DNA of 64,000 nucleotides from Vibrio sp. ED004 (GTDB taxonomy: Bacteria; Pseudomonadota; Gammaproteobacteria; Enterobacterales; Vibrionaceae): contig NZ_CP066149.1 of NCBI RefSeq assembly GCF_023206395.1, forward strand, positions 3,791,890-3,855,889. Reading direction: 5' to 3'. Positions 16,272-26,100 of the stretch are shown here, piece by piece (positions within the stretch are counted from its first letter, which is position 1; every line of letters begins with the position of its first letter). Both the position numbers and the translations under genes were made by a program. Below the pieces are notes generated by a model. It did no database searches and was not told where the DNA came from. It saw only the letters and a list, made by a program, of their open reading frames with translations.

Positions 16272-18188
16272 TTAACTTTCCTGTTGTAGTGCCTCGAGCT
16301 CTTCCCAGCGCTCAAAAGCAACTTCAAGCTCCTGCTCTGCTGCAGATAGCTTATCTAATACTGGTTGTGTCTGCTCTACAGGTTTTGAAAAGAAGTTGGG
16401 ATCGTTGACTTCTTCCTGAAGAGTTTCAATTTGAGTTTCCAATTCTTCTAAACGCATTGGTAGCGCTTCTAATTCTCGTTGTAGCTTATACGATAACTTC
16501 TTAGGTTTAGCCTTAACTGGCGCAGTTTTGGGAGTTTCCTCAACTACTTTCTCAGGCTTTGATGGCTTTTCAACCTGTCGGTACTCTAATGCCTGCTTTC
16601 TTTGCTGCTGAGCATCGTGGTAACCACCAACAAATTCTTCGATAACGCCATTACCTTCGAAGATCCAACTTGTCATCACTGTATTATCAACAAACTGACG
16701 ATCGTGGCTCACTAAAAGAAGCGTACCCTGATAGTTGGCAAGCAAATCTTCTAAAAGTTCCAAAGTTTCTATATCTAGATCGTTGGTTGGCTCATCGAGA
16801 ATCAATAAGTTGTTCGACTTAAGGAAAATACGCGCTAATAACAGACGGTTTTTCTCACCACCAGATAGTGCTTTAACAGGCGTACGAGCACGTTTAGGCG
16901 AGAATAAGAAATCTTGTAGATAGCTTAGTGCATGACGCTCACGGCCGCCGACAGTCACTTCTTGCTTACCATCAGCAAGGTTATCAATCACCGACTTCTC
17001 TGGGTCTAGGATTTCACGGTATTGGTCGAAGTAAGCGACTTCAAGCTTAGTACCACAATGTAGACGACCTGAGTCTGGCTTAAGTTGATCAAGCAGCAGT
17101 TTAAGTACCGTACTCTTACCACAGCCATTCGGACCAATCAGAGCGATACGATCGCCACGCATGATATTGAAGCTAAAGTCTTTAACAATCTCTTTGCCTT
17201 CAAAACCAAAGTTAAGATTTTCTGCTTCGAATACAATCTTGCCAGAACGCTGACCATCATCGATTTGGATAACAGCTTTACCCTGCACTTCACGACGGTT
17301 CAAACGTTCTTCACGTAGCTTCTTAAGCGCACGTACACGGCCTTCGTTACGAGTACGACGAGCTTTGATGCCCTGACGAATCCAAACTTCTTCTTGAGCA
17401 AGCTTCTTATCAAATTCGGCGTTTTGCATTTCTTCAACACGAAGCGCTTCTTCTTTCTCAACAAGATAATTTTCGTAATCACCCGGGAACGAACTTAATT
17501 TACCGCGATCAAGATCGACAATACGTGTTGCCATCGATTTAATGAACGCACGGTCGTGCGAGATAAAGATGATTGATCCGCGGAAGTCTTTCAGGAAGCC
17601 CTCTAACCATTCAATGGTAGCAACATCCAAGTGGTTAGTCGGTTCGTCGAGTAGAAGCACGTCAGGGTCACATACAAGCGCACGAGCAAGTGCTGCTTTA
17701 CGTTGCCAACCACCAGACAAATCCGTCAGTTTGGTTTCTGCAGTCAGCTTAAGCGCTGCCAATACGTTACTTACACGATCTTCAAAACGCCATGCATTAG
17801 CATGATCGAGTTGTTCTTGAACACGAGTAAGACGGTTTAGATTCTTTTCACTTGGGTCTGTCGCGATGAGATCCAGAAGATCATGATAGATCTTCAGCTG
17901 TTCACCGATTTCAGCAAGGCCACCAGCAACGTAGTCATAAACTGTACCTTGTTCATTACGCGGTGGATCTTGCTCAAGGCGAGACACAACCACATCTTGC
18001 GTGATTTGCATCTTGCCATCGTCCATGATGATGTTTCCAGATAGGATTTTCATCAATGTCGACTTACCAGCGCCATTGCGCCCTACTAAACACACACGTT
18101 CGTTTTCTTGCAGCGCGAAGTCCGCACGATCTAATAATGGGTGATCGCCAAACGCTAATTGCCCATTATGAATTGTAAGTAATGCCAT
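16272..18188 (-). CDS. uup: ABC-F ATPase Uup
   Basis: 638 residues. Two ABC domains: Walker A GRNGAGKST (about 36-44) with LSGGWQRKAALA and DEPTNHLD, and GPNGCGKST (about 353-361) with LSGGEKNRLLLA and DEPTNDLD. A charged linker joins them and a C-terminal coiled coil (LQRELEALPMRLEELETQ) binds DNA in E. coli Uup. There are no membrane segments. ABC-F proteins act on ribosomes; Uup also affects branch migration and transposon precise excision. The start overlaps the upstream glutaredoxin-like gene by 23 bp, indicating translational coupling. Confidence 0.95.
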   Translation of the reverse strand: MALLTIHNGQLAFGDHPLLDRADFALQENERVCLVGRNGAGKSTLMKILSGNIIMDDGKMQITQDVVVSRLEQDPPRNEQGTVYDYVAGGLAEIGEQLKIYHDLLDLIATDPSEKNLNRLTRVQEQLDHANAWRFEDRVSNVLAALKLTAETKLTDLSGGWQRKAALARALVCDPDVLLLDEPTNHLDVATIEWLEGFLKDFRGSIIFISHDRAFIKSMATRIVDLDRGKLSSFPGDYENYLVEKEEALRVEEMQNAEFDKKLAQEEVWIRQGIKARRTRNEGRVRALKKLREERLNRREVQGKAVIQIDDGQRSGKIVFEAENLNFGFEGKEIVKDFSFNIMRGDRIALIGPNGCGKSTVLKLLLDQLKPDSGRLHCGTKLEVAYFDQYREILDPEKSVIDNLADGKQEVTVGGRERHALSYLQDFLFSPKRARTPVKALSGGEKNRLLLARIFLKSNNLLILDEPTNDLDIETLELLEDLLANYQGTLLLVSHDRQFVDNTVMTSWIFEGNGVIEEFVGGYHDAQQQRKQALEYRQVEKPSKPEKVVEETPKTAPVKAKPKKLSYKLQRELEALPMRLEELETQIETLQEEVNDPNFFSKPVEQTQPVLDKLSAAEQELEVAFERWEELEALQQES

Positions 18189-18426
18189 TCTTCTTTAACC
18201 AATCATTAAGTTCTAACAAGCCAAATGGCCAGTTAAGCTCTGAGCTTTGAGAAAGGTCAGAGCTTTCAAATTTGAGCACCGGAATAGTGACCCCGTAACG
18301 GGAAAAGAGCTCATCATCAAATGCAATGTCAACAACGTTGACGTGATGGCTAATGTTTAACTGTTCCGTGAGTTGGAATGCCATCTCACATAGATGGCAC
18401 CCTTCTGTACTGTAGAGAGTCAGCAC
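18166..18426 (-). CDS. Glutaredoxin-like protein (DUF836 family)
   Basis: 86 residues, thioredoxin fold. MLTLYSTEGCHLCEMA carries a CxxC redox motif at Cys10/Cys13, and VTIPVLKF supplies the cis-Pro loop. This is the DUF836 glutaredoxin-like family, which in gamma-proteobacteria is commonly found before uup. No specific substrate can be assigned. It is the first gene of the grx-uup-DUF3466 operon and ends 23 bp inside uup. Confidence 0.8.
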   Translation of the reverse strand: MLTLYSTEGCHLCEMAFQLTEQLNISHHVNVVDIAFDDELFSRYGVTIPVLKFESSDLSQSSELNWPFGLLELNDWLKKNGITYNS

Positions 18427-18451
18427 TATATATCCTTATACAATCTCTTAA

Positions 18452-20572
18452 CTACTTATGAGTAATCAACCAGCAGTTATGAATGTGCTTGTTGCGAGAG
18501 AAGTCCAATGGAAGTGTCTTAGCTGAGATGTTCTGAGCCTTAAGACCTAACTCATCTAGAGCTTCCAAGTCCATTTTGAAGTGACGCTTGTTGTTAGAGA
18601 ACACAATCGTGCCTTCTTCACGAAGAAGACGCTTAAGGTTCTCCATCAGCTGAATGTGGTCGCGTTGAACATCGAAAGATTGATCCATACGCTTTGAGTT
18701 AGAGAACGTAGGTGGATCGATAAAGATCAGATCGTAAGAGCCCTGCTCTTTAGCCAACCATTGTAGACAGTCAGCTTGAACAAACTGATGTTGACGACCA
18801 ACACGACCGTTAAGCTCCATGTTCTCTTTCGCCCACTCTAGGTAGGTATTTGACATATCAACAGTAGTTGTAGAACGAGCGCCACCCACTGCAGCATGTA
18901 CAGACGCACTACCAGTGTAAGCAAACAAGTTTAGGAAATCTTTACCTGCGGCCATCTCACCGATACGACGACGAGTGATCTTATGATCTAGGAACAAGCC
19001 CGTATCTAAGTAGTCGTGAAGATTAACAATCAGCTTCACACCGTATTCGTTCACTTCTAGATTCGATGAGTCTTGAGCCAGTTTCTGGTATTGAGAGCGA
19101 CCTTTCTGCTTCTGACGAAATTTAAGCACAACGTTGTTTGCTTCAACACCAGTCACTTGAATAGAAGCACGGATGATATCGGTTAGACGACGTTTTGCCT
19201 TCTCTTCCGGTACATCTTTCGGCGCTGCGTATTCTTGAATCACAAGGTGACCTGGGTATACATCAATCGCTACATTGTATTCTGGTAAGTCTGCATCGTA
19301 GATACGGTAACAATCTAATTGCTCTTTCTTAGCCCACTTGCCAATTTTACCGATGTTCTTTTTAAGACGGTTCGCAAAATCAGGTGCAATCAATTGTTCT
19401 TGCTCGCCTGATGGACGCTCTGACATCGGACGATCTGAAATTGAGTAGTTCTTTTGGTGACACGGTAACGCACCGTTATTCAATTTGAACTGTTTGTCTG
19501 CACGCATGCGTAAGCAGCTTAGTAGCTCGTCTGAGCTAGAGAAGATAGATGCGTTGCAACCACCAAATTCAGCTTTAAGTTGCGCACCAAATGCGGTGTA
19601 AAGTGCAATTAGGCCAGGCTCCGTGCCTAGACGCTCACCATAAGGTGGGTTAGACACAATCACACCATCAGTAAATTCTGTAGGGCGTTTAAGTTTTGCG
19701 GCATCACCTACTTCGAATTCAATCAAATCTTCTACACCAGCACGGCGAGCATTATCGCGCGCTGTTTTGATCATGCGTTCATCGTTGTCGTAACCATAGA
19801 ACTTACATTCTACTTTCTTAACGCCACGACGGCCTTGAACATTCGCTTCTGCTTTAACTTCAGCCCAAAGCTCAGGCTCGAAATCTTCTAGTGATTCAAA
19901 ACACCATTTCTGACGTTTAACACCTGGTGCTAGGTTTGCAGCCATCATTGCAGCTTCAATCACTAACGTACCAGAACCACACATAGGGTCTAAGAAAGGT
20001 TTCGTTGCATCCCAACCACTACGAAGAAGGATTGCAGCAGCTAGTGTTTCACGCAACGGAGCACGACCTGATTCTGGACGGTAACCACGTTGGTGAAGAC
20101 CACTACCCACCATATCAACACCAAGAATCGCTTTATCACGGTGTAGACGAACGTGAATACGAACATCTGGGTTCTCTTTGCTGATAGAAGGACGTGGTAC
20201 AGACTTCTTCTCGAAGCAATCAACAACAGCATCTTTTACTTTCATCGCACCGTATTGGCTGTTACGGATTTCGTTGTTCGTACCATTGAAGTCAACAACA
20301 AAACGCTTAGAGCTATGGAATTGATTTACCCAGTTAACCGCAGTGGTTGATAGGTACAAATCCATGTCGTCCACACAAGTGAATTCAGAAAGGACACGTA
20401 CAAATCGAGAAGCCAAACGGCTCCACAAACAACAACGATAAATTTGCTCATTGGTCGCTTTGAATTTAACACCTGCTTGAACAGGTTTTGCGTTTGTAAT
20501 CCCTAGTTGGGTTAGTTCTTCAACTAATAAATTCTCAAGGCCGTTTGAGGTAACCGCTAGATATTGATTCAT
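18452..20572 (-). CDS. rlmL: Bifunctional 23S rRNA m2G2445/m7G2069 methyltransferase RlmKL
   Basis: 706 residues, the full length of the gamma-proteobacterial fusion. Order: N-terminal THUMP domain, RlmL methyltransferase with SAM loop DPMCGSGT and catalytic NPPYGERLG (about 307), then the RlmK methyltransferase with [12 protein letters not shown] and DPPTFSNSK (about 617). RlmL makes m2G2445 and RlmK m7G2069 in the peptidyl-transferase region of 23S rRNA. It is a single continuous frame, so the fusion is intact. It lies 25 bp upstream of the glutaredoxin-like gene on the same strand and could share a transcript with it. Confidence 0.96.
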   Translation of the reverse strand: MNQYLAVTSNGLENLLVEELTQLGITNAKPVQAGVKFKATNEQIYRCCLWSRLASRFVRVLSEFTCVDDMDLYLSTTAVNWVNQFHSSKRFVVDFNGTNNEIRNSQYGAMKVKDAVVDCFEKKSVPRPSISKENPDVRIHVRLHRDKAILGVDMVGSGLHQRGYRPESGRAPLRETLAAAILLRSGWDATKPFLDPMCGSGTLVIEAAMMAANLAPGVKRQKWCFESLEDFEPELWAEVKAEANVQGRRGVKKVECKFYGYDNDERMIKTARDNARRAGVEDLIEFEVGDAAKLKRPTEFTDGVIVSNPPYGERLGTEPGLIALYTAFGAQLKAEFGGCNASIFSSSDELLSCLRMRADKQFKLNNGALPCHQKNYSISDRPMSERPSGEQEQLIAPDFANRLKKNIGKIGKWAKKEQLDCYRIYDADLPEYNVAIDVYPGHLVIQEYAAPKDVPEEKAKRRLTDIIRASIQVTGVEANNVVLKFRQKQKGRSQYQKLAQDSSNLEVNEYGVKLIVNLHDYLDTGLFLDHKITRRRIGEMAAGKDFLNLFAYTGSASVHAAVGGARSTTTVDMSNTYLEWAKENMELNGRVGRQHQFVQADCLQWLAKEQGSYDLIFIDPPTFSNSKRMDQSFDVQRDHIQLMENLKRLLREEGTIVFSNNKRHFKMDLEALDELGLKAQNISAKTLPLDFSRNKHIHNCWLITHK

Positions 20573-20778
20573 AGTGTTCTTTTATTAATAAAAATGAGCT
20601 CGATTATACCTGAATTTGTAACTAGAGCATCACACTAAACGCGTCTTTTCATTGAATCTTTCGACTAACTGGCTAGCAAATGCACAGTCTTGAAGCGATC
20701 GCTTACCCACATCCCTTTAGAACATAAGACCTATCAAACCAATTCCATTTCTGACCACTTATTAACCAAAGTAGCAAT

Positions 20779-20816
20779 GTGAATTTATATTCACCTTAAA
20801 ATTGGTATATACCAAT
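20779..20816. promoter_or_regulatory. Two adjacent palindromes, putative operators
   Basis: GTGAATTTATATTCAC (20779-20794) is an imperfect palindrome; ATTGGTATATACCAAT (20801-20816) is a perfect 16-bp one. The second resembles TGGTxTAxACCA operators of the HutC branch of GntR regulators. They lie in the 507-bp gap between rlmKL and zapC, directly before a small frame at 20829. The rest of the gap (20573-20778) is featureless apart from the presumed rlmKL promoter. Confidence 0.4.
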
Positions 20817-20828
20817 GGAGGTTTACGG

Positions 20829-20912
20829 GTGAAATTTAGCTACAAAAAACCAAAAACAGGGAATAAAGGCGGTAAATTTACTCTTCTGGTGATGAAAACG
20901 AGCAGAAATTAA
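20829..20912 (+). CDS. Possible 27-residue basic peptide
   Basis: A GTG at 20829 has GGAGG 7 nt upstream, an ideal ribosome-binding site. The product starts MKFSYKKPKTGNKGGKFTLL and ends with SRN; it has eight Lys/Arg and no acidic residues. It sits immediately downstream of a perfect 16-bp palindrome. No plus-strand gene follows, so it is not an obvious leader peptide. Support is only the ribosome-binding site and the palindrome; it may be chance. Confidence 0.3.
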   Translation: MKFSYKKPKTGNKGGKFTLLVMKTSRN

Positions 20913-20990
20913 GGTGAAAAAATAGTCGTAAGTTCACTATTTAAATGGTTAAGCAGTGATGTATTTATCAGGATGAGGTTTTTTAGGCAC

Positions 20991-21016
20991 AAAAAAATCG
21001 GCTATTAAGCCGATTC
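20991..21016 (-). terminator. Terminator of zapC
   Basis: AATCGGCT and AAGCCGATT arms around a 3-nt loop, followed on minus by T7. Confidence 0.8.
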
Positions 21017-21079
21017 TGAGGAGAGTTTATACGTTTGTGTGCTGCGATGCGTGGTAGAAATGATGTGCTAGATTGGAGG

Positions 21080-21628
21080 TTAACCTACCATCGCTATGTG
21101 TGTCTGATGAAGGATAGCGTTCGCGTCTATCATTCTATCGTGCATCACCTTGATTGAGTCTCCAAATCGCAGTCCTTTTGAAGGCGTTAACAGGAACTCT
21201 TCTAGGTCGACAAATGCACATAGGCTCGCACACTCTCCCACTTCTAATACAATGAAATACCCTAAGCTATGCTCGTTATTCATTTGTACAATATCCCCTT
21301 CTTGAGGATATTCATGACCTGCACCTTGTGAGTCGAAGAACCAACTCTTAGGCTGTACAGGCTTATGGAAGCGCTTTGCTGCCACACAATAGAGTGCCAG
21401 TTCAGCTTGGCGAGGCTCAGACAGCTCTAAGCCAGAAATTTGTTCTTTGAAGGTTTGGTATGAAGATGCGTCATCAACGGTGAATTCATTATCTCGAAAC
21501 GCGCAGTCCACCAGCTTATTGCGGACCAGATTCGTTTTGAAAATCATATCCTCTCCGAGGTTTAGCATTAATGAACATTGCTGCTCATCGTAATACCAAC
21601 TCCATGTATCGCTAGGTTTAAGCATCAT
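21080..21628 (-). CDS. zapC: Cell division protein ZapC
   Basis: 182 residues. LKPSDTWSWYYDEQQCSLML matches the ZapC N-terminus, and VDDASSYQTF and the C-terminal beta-rich domain also fit. ZapC binds FtsZ and bundles protofilaments at the Z-ring. In E. coli it also neighbours pyrD. There are two consecutive Met codons, so the start could be 21625. It lies downstream of pyrD on the same strand, but the pyrD terminator at 21709 separates them. Confidence 0.92.
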   Translation of the reverse strand: MMLKPSDTWSWYYDEQQCSLMLNLGEDMIFKTNLVRNKLVDCAFRDNEFTVDDASSYQTFKEQISGLELSEPRQAELALYCVAAKRFHKPVQPKSWFFDSQGAGHEYPQEGDIVQMNNEHSLGYFIVLEVGECASLCAFVDLEEFLLTPSKGLRFGDSIKVMHDRMIDANAILHQTHIAMVG

Positions 21629-21708
21629 TTCGTCTCACACTGTTGAACCATTCCATTAGGTAAAACGCAAAATTACCTTCAATTACAGTAATTTTACTGA
21701 GCAATAGG

Positions 21709-21740
21709 CAAAAAAAAAGAGGAAATGAATTCCTCTTTCT
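21709..21740 (-). terminator. Terminator of pyrD
   Basis: AAGAGGAA, a short loop, TTCCTCTT, then T8-T9 on the minus strand. Confidence 0.75.
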
Positions 21741-21834
21741 TATTGCTTTTCTCTACAACTCAGTGAGTTACAGTGTCTCTTTTATTAAGACGATGCCAGA
21801 TTGTCGCTTTTCAGAAATAAAAGCGTCTTGCCGT

Positions 21835-22845
21835 TTAAAGATTTTTAACGATGTCGCCTACAAGGCCTGGACCTTTGTAAATGAAACCAGAGTAAACTTG
21901 TACAAGCTTAGCGCCTGCCATCATTTTCTCTTTTGCAGCAACATACGAATCAACACCACCTACCCCGATGATCGGCAGTTGGTCACCAAGCTCTTGATAA
22001 AGTTTACGAACAACTTCAGTACTGCGAGATTGAACTGGACGTCCGCTTAGACCACCCGCTTCGTCCCAATGCTTCATGCCTTCAACGATTGAACGATCCA
22101 ATGTTGTGTTCGTTGCGATCACACCATCGATCTTATTTTTGATCAATGATTCACAAATTTGACTGATTTCATCGTCACTTAGATCCGGAGCAATCTTAAG
22201 AGCAAGAGGAACATATTTACCATGCTTCTCTTCTAGTTCAGATTGTTTCGTTTTCAGCTCAGACAATAGATCGTCTAGTGCTTCGCCGTATTGAAGAGAA
22301 CGAAGTCCTGGAGTATTTGGTGAAGAGATGTTCACAGCAATGTAACCAGCGTATTGATATACCTTCTCCATACAGATCAAGTAATCTTCAGCGCCCTTTT
22401 CAATTGGTGTGTCTTTGTTCTTACCGATGTTGATGCCTAAGATGCCATCGTAGTTCGACTTCTTAACATTCTCAACAAGGTTATCTACGCCTAGGTTATT
22501 AAAGCCCATGCGGTTGATGATGCCTTCTGCTTCAACAAGACGGAACAAACGAGGTTTGTCGTTACCCGCTTGCGGACGAGGAGTAACAGTCCCTACTTCT
22601 ACGAAACCAAAGCCCATTGCGCCAAATGCATCAATACATTCGCCGTTTTTATCTAGGCCGGCAGCAAGGCCAACTGGGTTTTTAAAAGTAAGACCCATGC
22701 ACTCTACAGGTCGGTGAGGTAATTGTTGGCGATACAAAAGATCAATAGGTGTACCTGTGAAGCGTTTGAAATTTTGAATTGCAAGATCATGTGCCTTTTC
22801 GGCATCAAGTTGGAAAAAGCCAGTTCTGGCTAGACGGTAAAGCAT
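21835..22845 (-). CDS. pyrD: Dihydroorotate dehydrogenase (quinone), class 2
   Basis: 336 residues. The N-terminal amphipathic helix ([20 protein letters not shown]) is typical of the membrane-associated class-2 enzymes. FMN-barrel motifs: [36 protein letters not shown] with the catalytic Ser, LKIAPDL, and GVGGVDS near the phosphate site. It oxidises dihydroorotate to orotate with quinone reduction. A leader hairpin at the presumed transcription start and a PurR-like box upstream suggest control by pyrimidine and purine pools as in enterobacteria. Confidence 0.96.
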   Translation of the reverse strand: MLYRLARTGFFQLDAEKAHDLAIQNFKRFTGTPIDLLYRQQLPHRPVECMGLTFKNPVGLAAGLDKNGECIDAFGAMGFGFVEVGTVTPRPQAGNDKPRLFRLVEAEGIINRMGFNNLGVDNLVENVKKSNYDGILGINIGKNKDTPIEKGAEDYLICMEKVYQYAGYIAVNISSPNTPGLRSLQYGEALDDLLSELKTKQSELEEKHGKYVPLALKIAPDLSDDEISQICESLIKNKIDGVIATNTTLDRSIVEGMKHWDEAGGLSGRPVQSRSTEVVRKLYQELGDQLPIIGVGGVDSYVAAKEKMMAGAKLVQVYSGFIYKGPGLVGDIVKNL

Positions 22846-22859
22846 TGTGCCTCCGATAG

Positions 22860-22885
22860 AAAAAAGCCCCGTGTAAACGGGGCGA
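22860..22885 (-). promoter_or_regulatory. pyrD leader hairpin, start-switch or attenuator type
   Basis: On minus, GCCCCGT (22866-22872 in plus coordinates) pairs perfectly with ACGGGGC around a tetraloop. T6 follows, then CGGAGG and the pyrD ATG. An AT-rich -10-like stretch (TAAATAATAT) ends about 6 nt before the stem, so transcription would start in the C-rich 5' arm. This resembles the enterobacterial pyrC/pyrD leaders. The T tract also makes an attenuator reading possible. Confidence 0.5.
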
Positions 22886-22974
22886 TATTATTTACTTATT
22901 TACCCAACTATTCAATCTATTACTGACTGTAAGGGTAAGATAATCGAGTTTGCTAACGAATGAGGTTCATTATT

Positions 22975-22990
22975 AAGCAAACGTTACCGT
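22975..22990. promoter_or_regulatory. PurR-box-like site upstream of pyrD
   Basis: AAGCAAACGTTACCGT matches about 13 of 16 positions of the PurR consensus (ACGCAAACGTTTGCGT). It is about 90 bp upstream of the presumed pyrD start, rather far for repression, so only a candidate. The remainder of 22886-23100 is promoter-type AT-rich sequence. Confidence 0.4.
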
Positions 22991-23102
22991 TTCAAGCTCT
23001 GATTATCTATTGGGAATGTTCCTTATACCTCTTCTGCCACCAGCTCACTAATACAGTGAGACTTCTACGAATAGTTAATTTATCGAAAACTGTTTAGCCA
23101 AA

Positions 23103-23129
23103 CGAAAAAGGCAGACCTAATGGCCTACC
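23103..23129 (-). terminator. Terminator of the NAD-glutamate dehydrogenase gene
   Basis: On minus, GGTAGGCC pairs with GGTCTGCC (two G-U pairs) around ATTA, followed by T5. Confidence 0.7.
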
Positions 23130-23157
23130 CTAATAGTTTTTCGTTTCTATCTAGTCA

Positions 23158-26100
23158 TTAGTCTTTCGACATACAGTTTAGATTCAGTAGCATCAATTCA
23201 CGTAACGCCACTGAGAACTTAGCAAACTCATGAACGGAACCCACTTTGAATTCGTTCAAGATGCTTTCCCAACGATGTAGAGAAACTGAGTTGCTTTCCA
23301 TCCAGTCGTCCAATGCTTTAATAACATCTAAGTCTGAACCACAACCACAGTTAAGAACTTGGCCTGTTAGCTGACGTTGCTGCCAATCTAGGTCTTCTCT
23401 GAATGCCGCACGTGCCAACGCTTGCCAGTTGTTGTCTACCGCTTGGCCATTGATTTGCTTCAAGAACCAGTGCAGAGACAAACGGTCGCCAAGGTTGAAG
23501 TAAAGCTTAGACGCTTGCTGTACTGTTTTACCCGTTTCACGAGCCACTGTGGATATATCCAGTGCTGAGTACAAGCTAGACAAACGAGCCACTGAATTCG
23601 CCAGTTCTGCCGTTACACCCTGATCAATCCATACCTGAGCCATTGCTTGGTGCTCTTCTACTTCTGAAGCCACTAGGTTTTCATCCAGTTTCTCAGTAAT
23701 AGCAACCACATCACCTTGGTACAGTTCAATCAATGCGTTCACTGATTGTTTACCGGTACGGTTTCTTAGCAACCAACGCGCTAGACGACGCAGCGTGCGG
23801 CGCACGTGGTAAAGCAACTCGTATTGAGCTTCAGAACTTGAGATATTATCCAGCTCACGAATGCTCTTAAGCACTTTGCCCAAGCCGTAGATCTCTCGAG
23901 ATGCCGCGTAAGCATTCGCAATATCAACAATGTTTGCGCCCGTTTCTTCTTGCAAACGAGTCACGAAGTTACAACCCATTTCGTTAACCATTTGGTTTGC
24001 AAGTGCTGTCGCAATGATCTCAGCACGCAGTGGATGGTTATCCATGTGTTGAGAATAGTTACGGCGTAACTCGGTTGGGAAGTATTGCATCAACTGTTGA
24101 GCATGGAACTCATCATTCGCAATATCATCACTCACAAGATCTTCTTTCAGCACCATTTTACCGTAAGCGATCAATACCGACAGCTCAGGTCTTGTTAGTG
24201 CTTGGCCTTGCTTCTCACGCTCTAGAAGCGTTTCGTCATCTGGGATGTATTCCAAACCACGATCCAAGTACCCTGCTTTCTCCATTGTGTGAATGAAGCG
24301 GATTTGCTCTTTCACTAAGCCAACACCTTGATGCTCAGTAACAGAAATCGATTCAGCTTGGCAATATGCGTCGTCTAGTACGATTTCGCCCACTTCATCT
24401 TCCATTGATTCAAGCACTTGGTTGCGTTGCTTAACGGTTAGATCCCCATTAGATACCAAGCCATTCAAGAAGATCTTAATGTTTACTTCGTTATCCGAAC
24501 AGTCAACACCACCAACGTTATCAACGAAGTCGGTATTAACTCGGCCACCCGTAAGAGCGTATTCGATACGACCCAGTTGAGTCATACCCAAGTTACCGCC
24601 TTCGCCAACAACCTTAGCTTTTAGGTCACGGCCATCGATACGTAGAACGTCGTTGGCACGGTCACCAACATCAGTATGAGTCTCGCTTGAAGACTTAACA
24701 TAAGTACCGATACCGCCGTTCCAAAGTAGATCAACCTGCATAGACAAGATCGCTTTGATCAAGTCATTCGGCGCCATTGATGCTTTCTTGGTACCCAGCA
24801 TTTTCTGAATTTCAGGCGTTAGAGAAATAGACTTCGCTCGACGAGAGAAGATGCCACCACCTTGAGAAATCAGATCTTTATTGTAATCTTCCCAGCTTGA
24901 GCGAGGCAGATTAAACAGACGATCACGCTCTACCCAGCTTGATGCTGAATCTGGATTCGGGTCAATGAAGATGTGCATGTGGTTAAACGCCGCTTGCATA
25001 CGAATATGCTTAGATAGCAGCATACCGTTACCAAATACGTCACCCGCCATATCACCGACACCAATCGCAGTGAAATCTGTCGTTTGGCAGTTGATGCCCA
25101 TTTCACGGAAATGACGCTTAACTGATTCCCAGCCACCTTTCGCGGTGATACCCATCGCTTTGTGGTCGTAACCGTTAGAGCCACCCGATGCAAATGCATC
25201 ACCTAACCAGAAGTTGTATTCATCAGATACTGAGTTCGCTAGATCTGAGAATGTCGCTGTACCTTTATCGGCTGCAACAACCAAGTACGGATCATCTTCA
25301 TCGTGACGAACAACGCTCTTAGGTGGGATAACCTCACCTTCGATGATGTTGTCTGATACATCTAATAGTGCACGAATGAAGCGCTTGTAACAGCGTTGAC
25401 CTTCAGCAAAAATCTCGTCACGGCCAGACATCATGTGTTGACGCTTACAAACGAAACCACCTTTAGCACCAACAGGAACAATCACAGTGTTCTTCACTTG
25501 TTGTGCTTTAACTAAGCCTAGAATCTCAGTACGGAAATCCTCTTGACGGTCTGACCAACGTAAACCACCACGAGCTACTTTACCGCCACGTAGGTGCACA
25601 CCCTCAATATCAGGTGCGTAAACGAAGATCTCAAACGCAGGAACCGGCGCTGGAATATCTGGAATCTCGCTTGGTCTCATTTTCAGAGCCAGCCAAGGTT
25701 TAGACTGCTTGTTCTCATCTACTTGGTAGTAGTTAGTACGAAGCGTTGCAGTGATCATTTCCATGTAGCGACGAATGATACGATCATCATCCAAGCTTTC
25801 TACATGATCCAACTGTTCTGTGATCTTCTTAATAAGATCTTGTTGGCCTTTCGCGCTGCCCTTCAGTTTCGGGTCAAAACGCTTGCCGAATAAGCTCACT
25901 AACCCTTTTGCTAAATCTGGGTAATGAGACAATGTGTCTTCAATGTATTGTTGGCTGAATGGGAAACCCACTTGACGCATGTAACGAGCATAAGCACGTA
26001 AGATTGAGATTTCACGGCCAGAAAGACCCGCGCCCAATACCAAACGGTTGAAACCATCGCTGTCTAACTCACCCGCCCAAATTGCCGCGAAGGCTTGTTG

